Shown here: piece after piece, positions 34,770-44,831 of the stretch | How the letters are laid out: the number at the start of each line of letters is the position of its first letter | Position numbering within the stretch: position 1 is the stretch's first letter | DNA from: Brevibacillus brevis | GTDB lineage: Bacteria; Bacillota; Bacilli; Brevibacillales; Brevibacillaceae | DNA: 64,000 bases | Direction: 5' to 3' | Assembly: GCF_022026395.1 (NCBI RefSeq) | Contig: NZ_CP041767.1 | Coordinates: 4,274,501-4,338,500, forward strand | Program-made: the position numbers and the translations under genes | The notes under the pieces: generated by a model | The model's database searches: none | Seen by the model: the letters and a program-made list of their open reading frames with translations, nothing else | Told to the model about the DNA's origin: nothing

Positions 34770-34810
34770 AGTGCACACTTCCTTTTTCAATGTTTGGGTG
34801 GGAAGAAAGC

Positions 34811-37800
34811 CTAGCCTTCGTGAACGCGGACGCTGATTCGATGTGCTCCCTCTGTGACGATCCCATGTACAATCGTTTCGTATTCAGAAGCGAGTATTTC
34901 TTTTCGGTGCCCATTTTCTGTTCGAAATACAGCCAAGGTCAAATGATCCACAAAGCGGACGCCCTTTACGGATTTCAACAAGGCAAACAAGAGCGAAGGG
35001 TGTACACGCTGGCCTATTTCCCAGCCCCCACCATGCAGATTTCCCGAAATCGGGTCAAGGAATCTCGCGAGCTTGCCGAGTGTCTCCAGCTCCACTTCAA
35101 CGATTTCCTCCAAAGCCCCCACTGCCAGCTCTGCCGTCACCGCAATTTCCAAGTAGACAGGCTCCCTGACATGAATCCGTTCGGGAGAGGCTATTGTCGC
35201 TGCCGCATGTGTAAGCAAGTAGTTCGTGACAGAACGCCGGAGCTCCAAAAATGGTGTCCCGAAGCTTCCCACTGCGGGCAATACGATCACAGTGACATGC
35301 CCTGCTTCTTTTTGCAGTCGGTTGTTCCGATTCGGCAAACACTTCACTTTGACTATCCCCGGATGCGCTTCGCGGACGAGCCATTCGAAATCTTCAGCCG
35401 TCACCGCTCGATAACGATGCTTGATTGTCTGAGGACCGCGCTGCAAGGCTTCCGTCAGCAATTCCCGATTACTTCCCCCAATCGCAGGCACCGGATTGCT
35501 GACAGCTTGGACAAACGGAATCGATTGTTCCAGTTGATTCAACTGTCCTGCTGAAAGATTCCCTGCCGCTCCCCCACCAACCTTATACGTCACCCTTACG
35601 GAACCGAGTCCGGTTTGTGGAAGCTCCCTACCGTGTCGGCCATCGCCAAACAAAATTTTTCCGCTAGCACTCTCCAAGCAGTAATGGCGATCATCCGGGC
35701 CAGAATCGTGCAGATGCTCTACTCGCTTCCACAGAACCCAGCATTTTTGTTCGTTCCCTTCAGAATCATAGAGAAGCTCCACCCGATTTTCTGGATGTTC
35801 CAGCCAGCTCTTTCGTTCACTCGGCAAAAAGAAGCCTGTTTCATCTACCCATACCTCTTCGCCCATGACGGGATGTCGGATCAATCTGTACTCGGCTTGT
35901 GGCCCCTCTGTTATTCGCTCTGCCATTTCATTGCGAATCGTCTCCTGTTGAATGGCTCGTATCGTATTCGGATAAAAGCCGCTTAGCACGGGATGTCGTG
36001 CATCCGAAGTGCCTCCTCCAAGACGATTGTCTACGTTGACGGCGCGAATCCAATAACGCTCCCGTTCAAACATTTTGCTTTTTTCCATATCAAAAGGACC
36101 AGCGAAACGCACGGTACCACTTTCCGTAAAACCAGTGGTCTGATCAATCGTCTGCAGCTTGGCCCAAGTCGTTGCTCTTGCTTCTCCCCGCTTGTACTCC
36201 CATTGCACTACCGGAGCAGCCCCTGGGGATTCTTCCATTGGGAGAAAAGAAAAGTAGAAAGAAAGCGGTCCTTGTAATGGCGGCTGCTCAAATCCAAAGT
36301 AGACGGCGGGGTGCAGGCATTCGGGCGGCAAAAACGGCTGGAAGCTCCCCTGATAATTGCCTGTACCGACAGGTTGCTGCCAATCCAAGTCGTTCTGTAT
36401 GAGAATCGCTTCCGGCTCATGCAGCGACTCTCGGTACGAGTAGCTCAGACGCATATCTTCCAGCCACGGGGCCATGTATACAGGATTTGGGCCGTATAAG
36501 CCTTCCACCTGAAGAATTCTCACACGAATCCAATAACCATACTGGGATTGCACGGTTGTCGGCTGCAAGTCATCTGGACACGTAAAGGCAACCACAATCT
36601 CCTCATCCGAATCGGTGCCGGCAAACAGCTTCTCCCGATCCTCTCCTGACAGAAGCACCATCCATCCACTGCCATTCCAGTATTCCCATACCACCTTGCT
36701 GACCGTGACGGGTGTCGTCGCAGGAGGGTCAAAGGAAGACTCCTTCATGATCCATTTCCATTTCGGTTCCGGTTGTGAAAGATGCGTAGCGGGATAGGGC
36801 ACTGTCTTCATTCGAAAACGAAGGGCAACCGTACTTCCAGGCTTCGTCAACGCCTCTTCACAGGACAAAAAAAACATGCCATAAGGTGCAAGCTGCTCGC
36901 CAAACGCAAGGTAACCACTCCCAGAAACCTGTACATCATTGGAGAAAAGCATGTCGGGTGCAAGGCCCTTCGGATCATCTGTCGGCAAATAATCCGTCTT
37001 CATCTGGATTTGGGTCAGAGAGGTGCTCCCGCCATTTTTCATCCACTCATGAATCATGCCTGGCTTCACTCTACAGCGGAGCCAACGGTTTTCGATTCCT
37101 TGCACTTGACTAGGCTCCCATTTTTTCCGCTGCTTTTTTTCCAAGCGCAGCCGATTTAGATCAGCTTCGATCTTGTCGAACAAAACCCATTCGCCCTCTG
37201 ACTGATACGTCCACTCGACCAGCTCTGGATTCGCCAGCTTCTCGGTCAGCAAGGATTCCAGATAGCGTTCCTGATTGGACACCATCGTGAGCTGGATCGA
37301 AGCACTCTCCCCTAAACAAAACAAGTCCTCGTGCCCCAAATACCAGCAATGCTCCTGGTGATTAGGCAAAGTCTGGCAGTCCAATAGCGGGAGCGGTGTA
37401 TTTGTTCCAAGCCAACACGTTACATCTGTTAAAAAGTCTCGACTGCCATTGGCAAACAACAAATCTGTCGGGAGAGAGGGGGTAGCCAGCATAGGCTGAT
37501 CGGTTTCAAAAACCACTTCATCGCCAAGGGCAGACTTCCCCGAAACCTTTGTACCCGCCGGAATCCACACTGGGTTTTGCACGCCCGTACTCAATTCAAA
37601 TGCCAAAAAGGTTTCTGCCGGTCTTGCCTGAGCCATCCCGACACCAAGCATGTTGAGAAAAGCGATAAAATTTCGCTCCGGCACTTGATTCAAGCGATCA
37701 CGATTATTCATCAGCATGTCTGCGAAAAGGAGAAATAATGCCGTACCCGCATCAGGATCTTCTGGAGTGAAGCGCCACTCCGGTGTGTAGAATGGCACCA

Positions 37801-37861
37801 TTTCACGCATTTTCCGGATGACTGCCTGCATGTCCCGCGGATCGACCAAAGGTGGCTTCAC
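34811..37861 (-). CDS. eCIS baseplate wedge protein, first J-like (Afp11 type)
   Basis: 1016 residues. The beginning (FYTPEWRFTPEDPDAGTAL, FADMLMNNRDRLNQVPERNFIAFLNMLGV) is the signature of the putative baseplate assembly family; the last 300 residues contain LFGDGRHGRELPQTG, NPVPAIGGSNRELL and ALLKSVKGVRFVDHL, the J-like fold that contacts hub and sheath. The long middle part with repeated VQWEYKRGEA-like strands is specific to this group. It forms the wedge together with the shorter homologue downstream and the gp25-like protein upstream. The GTG at 37861 has GGGAGG 8 bases before it. Confidence 0.88.
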   Translation of the reverse strand: MKPPLVDPRDMQAVIRKMREMVPFYTPEWRFTPEDPDAGTALFLLFADMLMNNRDRLNQVPERNFIAFLNMLGVGMAQARPAETFLAFELSTGVQNPVWIPAGTKVSGKSALGDEVVFETDQPMLATPSLPTDLLFANGSRDFLTDVTCWLGTNTPLPLLDCQTLPNHQEHCWYLGHEDLFCLGESASIQLTMVSNQERYLESLLTEKLANPELVEWTYQSEGEWVLFDKIEADLNRLRLEKKQRKKWEPSQVQGIENRWLRCRVKPGMIHEWMKNGGSTSLTQIQMKTDYLPTDDPKGLAPDMLFSNDVQVSGSGYLAFGEQLAPYGMFFLSCEEALTKPGSTVALRFRMKTVPYPATHLSQPEPKWKWIMKESSFDPPATTPVTVSKVVWEYWNGSGWMVLLSGEDREKLFAGTDSDEEIVVAFTCPDDLQPTTVQSQYGYWIRVRILQVEGLYGPNPVYMAPWLEDMRLSYSYRESLHEPEAILIQNDLDWQQPVGTGNYQGSFQPFLPPECLHPAVYFGFEQPPLQGPLSFYFSFLPMEESPGAAPVVQWEYKRGEARATTWAKLQTIDQTTGFTESGTVRFAGPFDMEKSKMFERERYWIRAVNVDNRLGGGTSDARHPVLSGFYPNTIRAIQQETIRNEMAERITEGPQAEYRLIRHPVMGEEVWVDETGFFLPSERKSWLEHPENRVELLYDSEGNEQKCWVLWKRVEHLHDSGPDDRHYCLESASGKILFGDGRHGRELPQTGLGSVRVTYKVGGGAAGNLSAGQLNQLEQSIPFVQAVSNPVPAIGGSNRELLTEALQRGPQTIKHRYRAVTAEDFEWLVREAHPGIVKVKCLPNRNNRLQKEAGHVTVIVLPAVGSFGTPFLELRRSVTNYLLTHAAATIASPERIHVREPVYLEIAVTAELAVGALEEIVEVELETLGKLARFLDPISGNLHGGGWEIGQRVHPSLLFALLKSVKGVRFVDHLTLAVFRTENGHRKEILASEYETIVHGIVTEGAHRISVRVHEG

Positions 37862-37909
37862 ATTACCCACCTCCCTTCCTGAATTCTTCATACGATTGTG
37901 ACTCTTGTG

Positions 37910-38311
37910 CTATCCACGTGGATCGAGACGATGGACAGGATACAACAGCTGATAGCCTTTGTTTGTCGCACGTACGGTATAGCTGATCGTAACATTCACC
38001 GTTTCGGAATGAGTCTTGTCGACCTTGGCCTCCACTTGGACATCCCGCACACGCGGTTCCCAGATCATGATCGCTTCTGCGATGTCTGATTGGAGCAAAG
38101 CTAGGCTCGTTCCATCCGTGCCATCAAACATAAAACCTTGCAATCCGCTCCCGAATTTCGGTCGCATCACACGCTCACCCTTTGCTGTGGAAAGAATGAT
38201 GCGTATCGCTTCAGCGATGTCATCCTCGTAGTCGGACAAGCGAATACGGCCTGTAGCCTGATCCACCTGAATAGGGAACTTCCATCCTTTTTCACCGAAT
38301 GGCTGCTGCAT
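37910..38311 (-). CDS. eCIS baseplate protein, gp25-like (Afp9)
   Basis: 133 residues matching the GPW/gp25 family: KFPIQVDQATGRIRLSDYEDDI, IILSTAKGERVMRPKFGSGL, and a C-terminal sheet VNVTISYTVRATNKG. In phage T4 gp25 and in Afp9 this lysozyme-like-named but non-enzymatic protein starts sheath polymerisation at the baseplate; the EPR-like core is here ERVMRPKFG. SD GGGGGG stands 5 bases before the ATG. It sits between spike and wedge genes, the usual order. Confidence 0.93.
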   Translation of the reverse strand: MQQPFGEKGWKFPIQVDQATGRIRLSDYEDDIAEAIRIILSTAKGERVMRPKFGSGLQGFMFDGTDGTSLALLQSDIAEAIMIWEPRVRDVQVEAKVDKTHSETVNVTISYTVRATNKGYQLLYPVHRLDPRG

Positions 38312-38327
38312 GGAATCCCCCCATGAA

Positions 38328-39053
38328 TTAATTCAATTTGATCACCGAGCCGTTGATGGCAACAATGCCGTCAGATTTGATGTTCAGAGACGCTCCTGCT
38401 TTAATCGACATGGCTCCCTGCGCCTCCAGATTCAACTGGGTGGACTTGATTGTCAGCGATGTGTCTGACTGAATGATCACTTGCCCTTTTGCATTCAACG
38501 TAATCGTACTTGAGCCGCTCTTCACCGTAACTTCATTGGTGCTACCGCCTTTAATAGCGATTTGGTTGTTTCCACTGCTCTCCGTAAGCACAATACTCTC
38601 ATCCTTGTCCGACAGTTCCACCTGTTGTCCTTTTTTCGTGGCAATCGTGATCTTCCCGTCATTCGGATCATCGCCGAAAATCACTTCATGGCCTGCACGG
38701 GTCGTGATTTTTCGGATGTTGTTTTTCTCCGCCATTTCCGGACCTTTGTTTTCCTTATTCCATAACATCCCAATCACAAATGGTTCGCGTACATCTCCCC
38801 AGTGAAAAGCGACCAACACCTCGTCGCCTACCTCCGGAATAAACAGGCTGCCGCGATCTTTTCCTGCAAAAAGCGTGGCAATTCGCACCCAATCTGTCTC
38901 CCGCTCGTTATCAACCAAAGGCAGCTTCAGCTTCACACGCGAGAGCTTTTCCGGGTCTTCGTTGTTCGTCACAATCCCGACAATGACACCATGGATTTTT
39001 GCCCGTTCTTCTTCTGTTATTTCATCCTGGTAGAACCAATGATCAAAGCTCAT
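38328..39053 (-). CDS. eCIS spike protein, gpV/VgrG C-terminal type (Afp8 part)
   Basis: 241 residues. The N-terminal OB-fold (GVIVGIVTNNEDPEKLSRVKLKLP, RIATLFAGKDRGSLFIPEVGDEVLVAF, REPFVIGMLWN) is that of phage baseplate assembly protein V and VgrG gp5. After it comes a repeating beta-helix (TITLNAKGQVIIQSDTSLTI, GAMSIKAGASLNIKSDG) which forms the triangular needle. In AFP and T6SS hub and spike are one chain; here they are separate genes overlapping by 4 bases. The tip is probably capped by the DUF4280 protein at 54958. Confidence 0.93.
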   Translation of the reverse strand: MSFDHWFYQDEITEEERAKIHGVIVGIVTNNEDPEKLSRVKLKLPLVDNERETDWVRIATLFAGKDRGSLFIPEVGDEVLVAFHWGDVREPFVIGMLWNKENKGPEMAEKNNIRKITTRAGHEVIFGDDPNDGKITIATKKGQQVELSDKDESIVLTESSGNNQIAIKGGSTNEVTVKSGSSTITLNAKGQVIIQSDTSLTIKSTQLNLEAQGAMSIKAGASLNIKSDGIVAINGSVIKLN

Positions 39054-40165
39054 ATCGTATTTCCCTTCACTTGAAACGTCGTGACATAGCCAGATGCCAC
39101 ATCGATGGTGTGTGTAACAGATGTGATGTAATATGGCTGACTCAGCTTTTTCCCCATGCCCTCTAGTGTGATATAGCGGCCAGCACGAATTTCTGGCAAA
39201 CCGATGGCCTCGCAGTTGCCGTCGAGAAGGTTCATGGCGAGTTGATTCAGGCGTGCCTTGGCGACCGCCTTTATCTCCTCAGGTGAGTCCAGCTTTTTCG
39301 TAGACTCGTATTTATCAAAATAATCACCGATTGCTCGTAGCAGATCAGCGCTTGTCTTCGAATTGGTCCCGAGCTTCCCGATATCTGCGCTCGTTGCTTT
39401 CGCTTCCTGGAGCACCGTTGTTTTGTCCTTGTCTACCCATCGCACCGTATAGGAGGAGGCTTGAGAAGCAATGTTCACATCGACGGAAAAGCTGCGCAAG
39501 GAAACTCCCCAGATCAAGGTAAGGACCGGCGTCGTGTTGCTCAGTGGCTTACGGAAATACAAGTTCTTCCCGACGATAAAAAAGTCGTAGTTACAAATTT
39601 TCGCAAGACGATTGATAAACTGAAAGTCAGTCTCGGCCACTGTCTTGGTAATGGTCTCGATTGTCTGAACCGTATCATCCACATGCGTTGACAAGCCGTA
39701 TTTTTGTCCCAGCTCTTTCACGACATCACTGTATTTCTTTTTATTCCAGGAGGTAGACTTGTTATCGACCATAAGCAGGAACGATTTGTCCATCCCTTTT
39801 ACCGTTATGGTAGGCGTCTCCTCGCATGCAAACGAAACGGCTGTAATGTGTCCGTAAAAGAGACTGGATAGCTCGGTTCCATAGCCCATCTGAATTTCAA
39901 TTTCGTTGCCAGGAACCAAATAGTCATCTACCCAGCGGAACTCCCACGCTGCCGTATCAAAAGCATTGGTTACTGAAAACGAAAACGTATCTGCTTTGCC
40001 TTCCAAGCTAGAGTTGATCGTTGCTTTGGTAATGGCGACACCTACCTGGCTGATCAGCTTTTTCCCTCCAACGAGTATTTCCAGGGCTGGGGAATGAAAG
40101 TTGTTGTACGTTTGGCGCAGGTCATCGAAGGAATGGCGGTCTGTCGTCAATTTCAATTCGCTCAT
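39050..40165 (-). CDS. eCIS hub protein, gpD/gp27 type (Afp8 part)
   Basis: 371 residues of the phage late-control gene D family: SPALEILVGGKKL, ADTFSFSVTNAFD, WVDDYLVPGNEIEIQMGYG, FYGHITAVSF, and AETDFQFINRLAKICNYDFFIVG. A trimer of this protein links tube and spike. The overlap with the spike gene (ATGA, 4 bases) supports stoichiometric synthesis. The start has a modest SD. It directly follows the LysM-type Afp7 protein gene. Confidence 0.93.
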   Translation of the reverse strand: MSELKLTTDRHSFDDLRQTYNNFHSPALEILVGGKKLISQVGVAITKATINSSLEGKADTFSFSVTNAFDTAAWEFRWVDDYLVPGNEIEIQMGYGTELSSLFYGHITAVSFACEETPTITVKGMDKSFLLMVDNKSTSWNKKKYSDVVKELGQKYGLSTHVDDTVQTIETITKTVAETDFQFINRLAKICNYDFFIVGKNLYFRKPLSNTTPVLTLIWGVSLRSFSVDVNIASQASSYTVRWVDKDKTTVLQEAKATSADIGKLGTNSKTSADLLRAIGDYFDKYESTKKLDSPEEIKAVAKARLNQLAMNLLDGNCEAIGLPEIRAGRYITLEGMGKKLSQPYYITSVTHTIDVASGYVTTFQVKGNTI

Positions 40166-40172
40166 GCCCTCG

Positions 40173-40808
40173 TCACCTCACAAGTGGCACATGCAGGGTA
40201 GTAGCCGGTTTTAGAAGTCTGGGATTGTCGATCCGATTGGCGTTCGCAATGTTTCGCCATTTCGACGCATCATTGTACGAGCGATACGCCATCAAGTACA
40301 GCTGATCTCCTTGGTTGACTGTCTGTTGTGCGACCTTTTCTCTTGCGGCCCCGATATCGTCCGCGGACTTTTTCACGCTCGTGCCTTTAAATGTGACGCC
40401 TAGCGTGGCTCGTACCGGTGTGCCTTGATCGAGAAACATCGTGAATCGCTGCGAAACCTTCTCGACAACACCAGTGAATTGAAAGCTGTCCCAGACGAAT
40501 TTGCATAGGGGTGGTGTACTGATTTTCTTTTCTACGGCCATCAGTCCCAGCACCTGATTGGTGAATGCACGCACATCCACTCCTGCCTCGTATGTATCAA
40601 AAAACAAGTCGACCGATAATGTCTCGATATCACCGCTCGTAAACATTCCGACTGGTACAGATTGCCCCAATATCTTTTGCCAAGAGTAGTTATTGGACGC
40701 ATCTACCTTGTATTCCGAAGGGTTAAAGAGAACAGAAATACTCTCCTTGAAGTCACCTTGCCCATTGCGATCCACTAAAATTTTGGCCTTTTTCTCCTGA
40801 CCCATCAT
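40173..40808 (-). CDS. eCIS tube-initiation protein, Afp7-like with LysM end
   Basis: 211 residues. The N-terminal part (ISVLFNPSEYKVDASNNYSW, LSVDLFFDTYEAGVDVR, CKFVWDSFQFTGVVEKVSQRFTMF) is a tube-like beta barrel; the C-terminal about 55 residues (QGDQLYLMAYRSYNDASKWRNIANANRIDNPRLL) form a LysM-like domain. This matches Afp7/gp53-like adaptor proteins that connect the hub to the inner tube. The LysM fold serves assembly here and need not bind peptidoglycan. ATG 40808 has SD AGAGAGG. The gene is immediately upstream of the hub gene (7 bases). Confidence 0.9.
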   Translation of the reverse strand: MMGQEKKAKILVDRNGQGDFKESISVLFNPSEYKVDASNNYSWQKILGQSVPVGMFTSGDIETLSVDLFFDTYEAGVDVRAFTNQVLGLMAVEKKISTPPLCKFVWDSFQFTGVVEKVSQRFTMFLDQGTPVRATLGVTFKGTSVKKSADDIGAAREKVAQQTVNQGDQLYLMAYRSYNDASKWRNIANANRIDNPRLLKPATTLHVPLVR

Positions 40809-40865
40809 TGGCTTTTGCCTCTCTTTACCGAAGAAATAGTCGTCTGAGCATACGGCAAATCCTGC

Positions 40866-43800
40866 TTATAAACCTCGTCGCTGCCGCTCCTGAGTGAGGC
40901 GCTTGTCCAGCTCCTTCATCATTTTATCCATCAATCGATCCACCTCTTGTGGGGACAGCGACCTCTGATTGCCAGCCCCCTCTTGCACGTGTAAGTCGAC
41001 CTGTCGCTGGGGTGGAAGTGTTGTCGTCTGCTGCACAGCGGTTTCTTGAGGCTGAATGCTTTTTCGCAAGTACTCCATGGACGGCGGCGACTGAACGGTA
41101 GCCACAGGGCTTGTGTGGCTGTCCGCTGTGCGTATTCCTCGTCGATGAATATGGGTTGCGTTTTCGGACAGGGAAAGCAGCTCCGATTCTTCTGACGCTC
41201 TTTGAGCTTGCTGGATTCGTTGCAGGAGTGGAGGCTGCATCGTCATTGCAACCATTGGCTTTGGAACAAGTGTTAGGGATGTGTTTTTTTCCGCCTGTTC
41301 TACTTTTTCCGTGAATAGCCCTGGTTTTTGCAGAGGAGTGAGACGAGCGTCTCGAATCTCGGCCTCCTGTGCCCAATCACTAGTTAGCTGTTTGATCGTC
41401 TGCATCTTCTGGTTAACCATCAGAATCTGCTCTTGGTTGCTTTGTTGAAAACGGCTGCGGCGACTGAACTGTCCAGAATGCAATCTGTCCATGGTTAAAT
41501 CAATGGATTTTTCTCTCGCGAATGGAACGGAGCTGATTGGATGGTGGCGAGAAAATGGCTCCAATCTGTTGACTCGATCTTGTCGTTGGAGTGGCTCGAT
41601 TGCACGTCTGTTTCCACTCTCATGCACGATACTGCGGGGCATCCCCACGATTTGACCATGCACAAGGCTATGGAATGGTCCCCATTGTTTCTGGACAACC
41701 ATTTGTGCATCGTGACGATTCAGAATAGTCGAGAGTGGGTGATGGCTTTGGACATATGTTTCCGTCCGGAAATCAGTTTGGATAGCTTTTCTGATTTGCT
41801 CCATGACTTGAAGAAAGGAGCGAGCACGTAGGGCAACGGCGTTGGTCCGCAAGTTGGCTGTCTGCTGCAAGAAGTGGGAGCGACGGCTTTCTCGTAATGG
41901 ATTGCTTTCGCCCTTGCGAGACCTTGACTGATCATTCGATTGCTTTTCACTGCTCGGGGAAGCTTTCCTACTTGTGCTTGTTGAGCCTACCTTTGCAAAC
42001 CCACTTGTTGACGATAGCTTTGCAAACTCGCTCATCGCTGCCAGCTTCGCGCTTTTTTGCAAGAGGATCGTGAGTCCTAGTTCCACACTCCATCCAGCAG
42101 CTAGCTGTCGCAATGAGTTTCTGTCAGTGACGTCCTCGCTGGTAGAAAACGGCTTCGCAGACGTACTTTGCAATTGCTGATGATCTGCTCCTCCAAGTCC
42201 AATCCAATCTGTGGCACGAAGCTTTGCAAAACCAAAGCGGTTCAACCTGAGGAAAATGGCTTCCCGATCATGACGATGTGAATGCACGAATGCTTGACTT
42301 GTACTCTGTTCATTTTTTAGGAAGACGGTGTGCCGTAATGGTCTATGCACATGCTCGTGTACCATCGAGATCGTCGCTTTTCGTCCCAATAGGCTGAGCT
42401 TTTCTTGATTCTTGGAGAAAGGGAAAGCAACATTTGTCTGCTTGCCCCTCTCACTCTGAAACGACAGTAGCTGACGTACCATCTCGTTTGACATCTGAGA
42501 AACGTGCTGATTTTGCAGAAAATAAATAGCTGGCTGGACATGATTACTGACCGATGTACTCTCTTTCGTTAGAACATTCAGCAGGTGTATCAACCATCTA
42601 CTAGGCGTACCTGCCACAGGATGCAGAGATCGATTCTCCGGTTCATTCAAAAGGTTCCTTGGCGCTTGAGTTCTAGTAGCAAGGAGCTCCCTTGCTCTCA
42701 GCTGTTTTACCGCCATCTGTTGAAGATACACCCACTCCATCACAGACTTCTCGTTCGTCTCGTGATGGGTAGAACTTACGATACGATTCTGTAGTGTCTG
42801 CCAGAGTTGGCGATTCACACGGAAGACAGGCACGAAGCGATTCCCTACAAATCGTGCAGCACTTGCTGTACCTGCTGGCTCACGCTCGATTTCGTTATGA
42901 GTTTCAAGATATTGCTTGACCCACGGTTGGTTCAACCATCCTCGTTTTTCAAAGAAAACAGGATCATTGGCGGACTGGTAGCTCTGAATCCAATAAGCAG
43001 TGATCGATTTCCTGACAACTGACTGTGAGAGAAGCGGAAATGTTCGGGAGCTATCTGTGGTACGCGTTATACGCAATGGGAACGGTAGACCTTGCATATA
43101 GTGTAAAACGTGTAACGGCGAACCCGTCCTCCACTCTTGCTGTAGCATGTCAAGCTGCTGATACGAAGCACGAGACACAGCTGGAATCACATTCTTGTTA
43201 CCAAAATGAGATTGCCCATGGCTCGATCTCAAGCGAATGGACTGCTCCCTAGCAATCTGATTCAACCCAGCTTCCTGTGAGATTCGCTGTTGCAGCCACT
43301 CGTATGTCCGCTGATTCCTTTGATTCTTTGTTGCCATCGTTTCAAATGGAAGCAGTTGCAGCGTATGTAATGGTATGCTAGGGGGTTTCTGCTCAACCCG
43401 AGACACCAACATGGTTGCCAGTTGCTCTTGGCTTAGGACAAGCTGACGCAACCAATGTAAAAAAGTACTCGACTGTTGTTCCCGCCAGCTGTCTATCTGC
43501 TTCGAGCTCTGTCCAGAACCATGTACGGCAAAATGCACAGGATCACTTTCTGCCTTCGAAAACTGTTGAGCCAAATGGAACAGCTGTTTAAAGCGTTCCC
43601 TTACAGCCTGCTGTTTGGTCCGACCAGTATCCGCTCGATGAAGTATGCGAGGCATTAAGGACGAGAACATCTTCGAAAGCTCATTGCTATGAAGTATCTT
43701 CCGTTCCAATGGGATTAAAGAAACATCAGACTGCGTTTCTATCATCCACTCGCTTTTTACTTGTAAATGTTGACGGCTTCTCGCGAAAACAATCGGCTGT

Positions 43801-44798
43801 AATACACGTAGACGTGGATTCGCGTTCATCGTCCTTGGACTTGTGATATCTCTGCCGTCATTTCCGGCTTTCTCCGTCCACACCGAGCGGTCCAAGAAAG
43901 AGCTCGCAGCCCGTCCTTCTACTCTTTTTAGCAAAACTGGAAAAGACCACGTCCCAATCGTTGAATCCATCCCTCTGCGGATCAACTGCCAAAAATGGCG
44001 AACTCCAAACTGTTCGAATCGGCCAGTTTCAGAAAGAGTCGATCTGACACGTGAAATCATAATTGCATCTACTCTAGCCGCGAACCGTATCCGTTCAAGT
44101 TCATGTTGCAAGCTCCTGCGTCCACCAGGATCACCCATTCGCACCGTGTGTACCAAAAACTCCGGTGAAACATAGGGAGTCTCAGGCGTCCAAAAACTTC
44201 CGCGTACCGTTTCCTTGCTGTCTGAAACCATTGCTTTCAAAAGAGGCGCGGCAAAATCGGCTGGGTGTATCTGCTCTTTTAACCGCCACTGCGGGAGCCA
44301 TTTTTCAAGTGAGCTTCCTCGCTGAACCGAAGATTGAACATAGCTGGACCTGCGATATCTATCTCTTCCATTTGAGATAACCGTGATCTGCGGCAGGTAA
44401 ACCTTCTCGATTATTTTGGATGACGCCCACTTCTGAAAAAGCTCATGTATCAAAGTAGCTGGTCGTACTTTTCGTCCTGATCCCGATGCTTGCGTCATCA
44501 CCACGCGCTCTTTTGCCCCTGGTGAGCCAGCCTGTCCGTTCGGCAACCTTTCGCGATTCAATCCGAGGTAGGAGTCCACTTGTGCACGCATGCGCACATG
44601 AATGAAGGTCTGATGAAAGTGGTTTTCCTGCCCTCCGATACTCGGCGAAAAATCACGATGGATCAAAGCGAGGTAGCCGGGATCGCGACCTTCCCCGTGC
44701 CGATACTTTTGCATGATGCTCTGTGCAAAGCCTTGGTTGGACGCTCTTGGCAGCAGTGATGGGCGACGCGAAGGTGGGAGCTGCTTGATCGTTATCAT
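40866..44798 (-). CDS. Giant 1310-aa protein of unknown type in eCIS operon
   Basis: One uninterrupted 1310-codon frame between the second tube gene and the Afp7-like gene. The protein is unusually rich in Gln, Arg, His and Ser, poor in acidic residues and Gly, without signal peptide, membrane segment or any domain I recognise. It looks mostly helical or disordered. A short near-repeat, SEFAKLSSTSGFAKVGST, occurs near residue 940. The last 30 residues (SLSPQEVDRLMDKMMKELDK, then RLTQERQRRGL) predict a helix ending in ERxRRGL, an ending I associate with proteins at the Afp6 position of other loci. It might be a tape measure, since no Afp14-like protein is seen, or a lumen-packed or scaffold protein. 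The ATG at 44798 follows the tube gene by 33 bases. It is surely coding, its role is not known. Confidence 0.75.
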   Translation of the reverse strand: MITIKQLPPSRRPSLLPRASNQGFAQSIMQKYRHGEGRDPGYLALIHRDFSPSIGGQENHFHQTFIHVRMRAQVDSYLGLNRERLPNGQAGSPGAKERVVMTQASGSGRKVRPATLIHELFQKWASSKIIEKVYLPQITVISNGRDRYRRSSYVQSSVQRGSSLEKWLPQWRLKEQIHPADFAAPLLKAMVSDSKETVRGSFWTPETPYVSPEFLVHTVRMGDPGGRRSLQHELERIRFAARVDAIMISRVRSTLSETGRFEQFGVRHFWQLIRRGMDSTIGTWSFPVLLKRVEGRAASSFLDRSVWTEKAGNDGRDITSPRTMNANPRLRVLQPIVFARSRQHLQVKSEWMIETQSDVSLIPLERKILHSNELSKMFSSLMPRILHRADTGRTKQQAVRERFKQLFHLAQQFSKAESDPVHFAVHGSGQSSKQIDSWREQQSSTFLHWLRQLVLSQEQLATMLVSRVEQKPPSIPLHTLQLLPFETMATKNQRNQRTYEWLQQRISQEAGLNQIAREQSIRLRSSHGQSHFGNKNVIPAVSRASYQQLDMLQQEWRTGSPLHVLHYMQGLPFPLRITRTTDSSRTFPLLSQSVVRKSITAYWIQSYQSANDPVFFEKRGWLNQPWVKQYLETHNEIEREPAGTASAARFVGNRFVPVFRVNRQLWQTLQNRIVSSTHHETNEKSVMEWVYLQQMAVKQLRARELLATRTQAPRNLLNEPENRSLHPVAGTPSRWLIHLLNVLTKESTSVSNHVQPAIYFLQNQHVSQMSNEMVRQLLSFQSERGKQTNVAFPFSKNQEKLSLLGRKATISMVHEHVHRPLRHTVFLKNEQSTSQAFVHSHRHDREAIFLRLNRFGFAKLRATDWIGLGGADHQQLQSTSAKPFSTSEDVTDRNSLRQLAAGWSVELGLTILLQKSAKLAAMSEFAKLSSTSGFAKVGSTSTSRKASPSSEKQSNDQSRSRKGESNPLRESRRSHFLQQTANLRTNAVALRARSFLQVMEQIRKAIQTDFRTETYVQSHHPLSTILNRHDAQMVVQKQWGPFHSLVHGQIVGMPRSIVHESGNRRAIEPLQRQDRVNRLEPFSRHHPISSVPFAREKSIDLTMDRLHSGQFSRRSRFQQSNQEQILMVNQKMQTIKQLTSDWAQEAEIRDARLTPLQKPGLFTEKVEQAEKNTSLTLVPKPMVAMTMQPPLLQRIQQAQRASEESELLSLSENATHIHRRGIRTADSHTSPVATVQSPPSMEYLRKSIQPQETAVQQTTTLPPQRQVDLHVQEGAGNQRSLSPQEVDRLMDKMMKELDKRLTQERQRRGL

Positions 44799-44831
44799 CG
44801 TTTCTTTTGCTCCTTGCAGACGGGATACAGC

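Noticed and set aside
34790..35554. 254-codon plus-strand frame inside the first baseplate gene
   Set aside because: Antisense to a clear J-like protein gene; no SD, no homology features.
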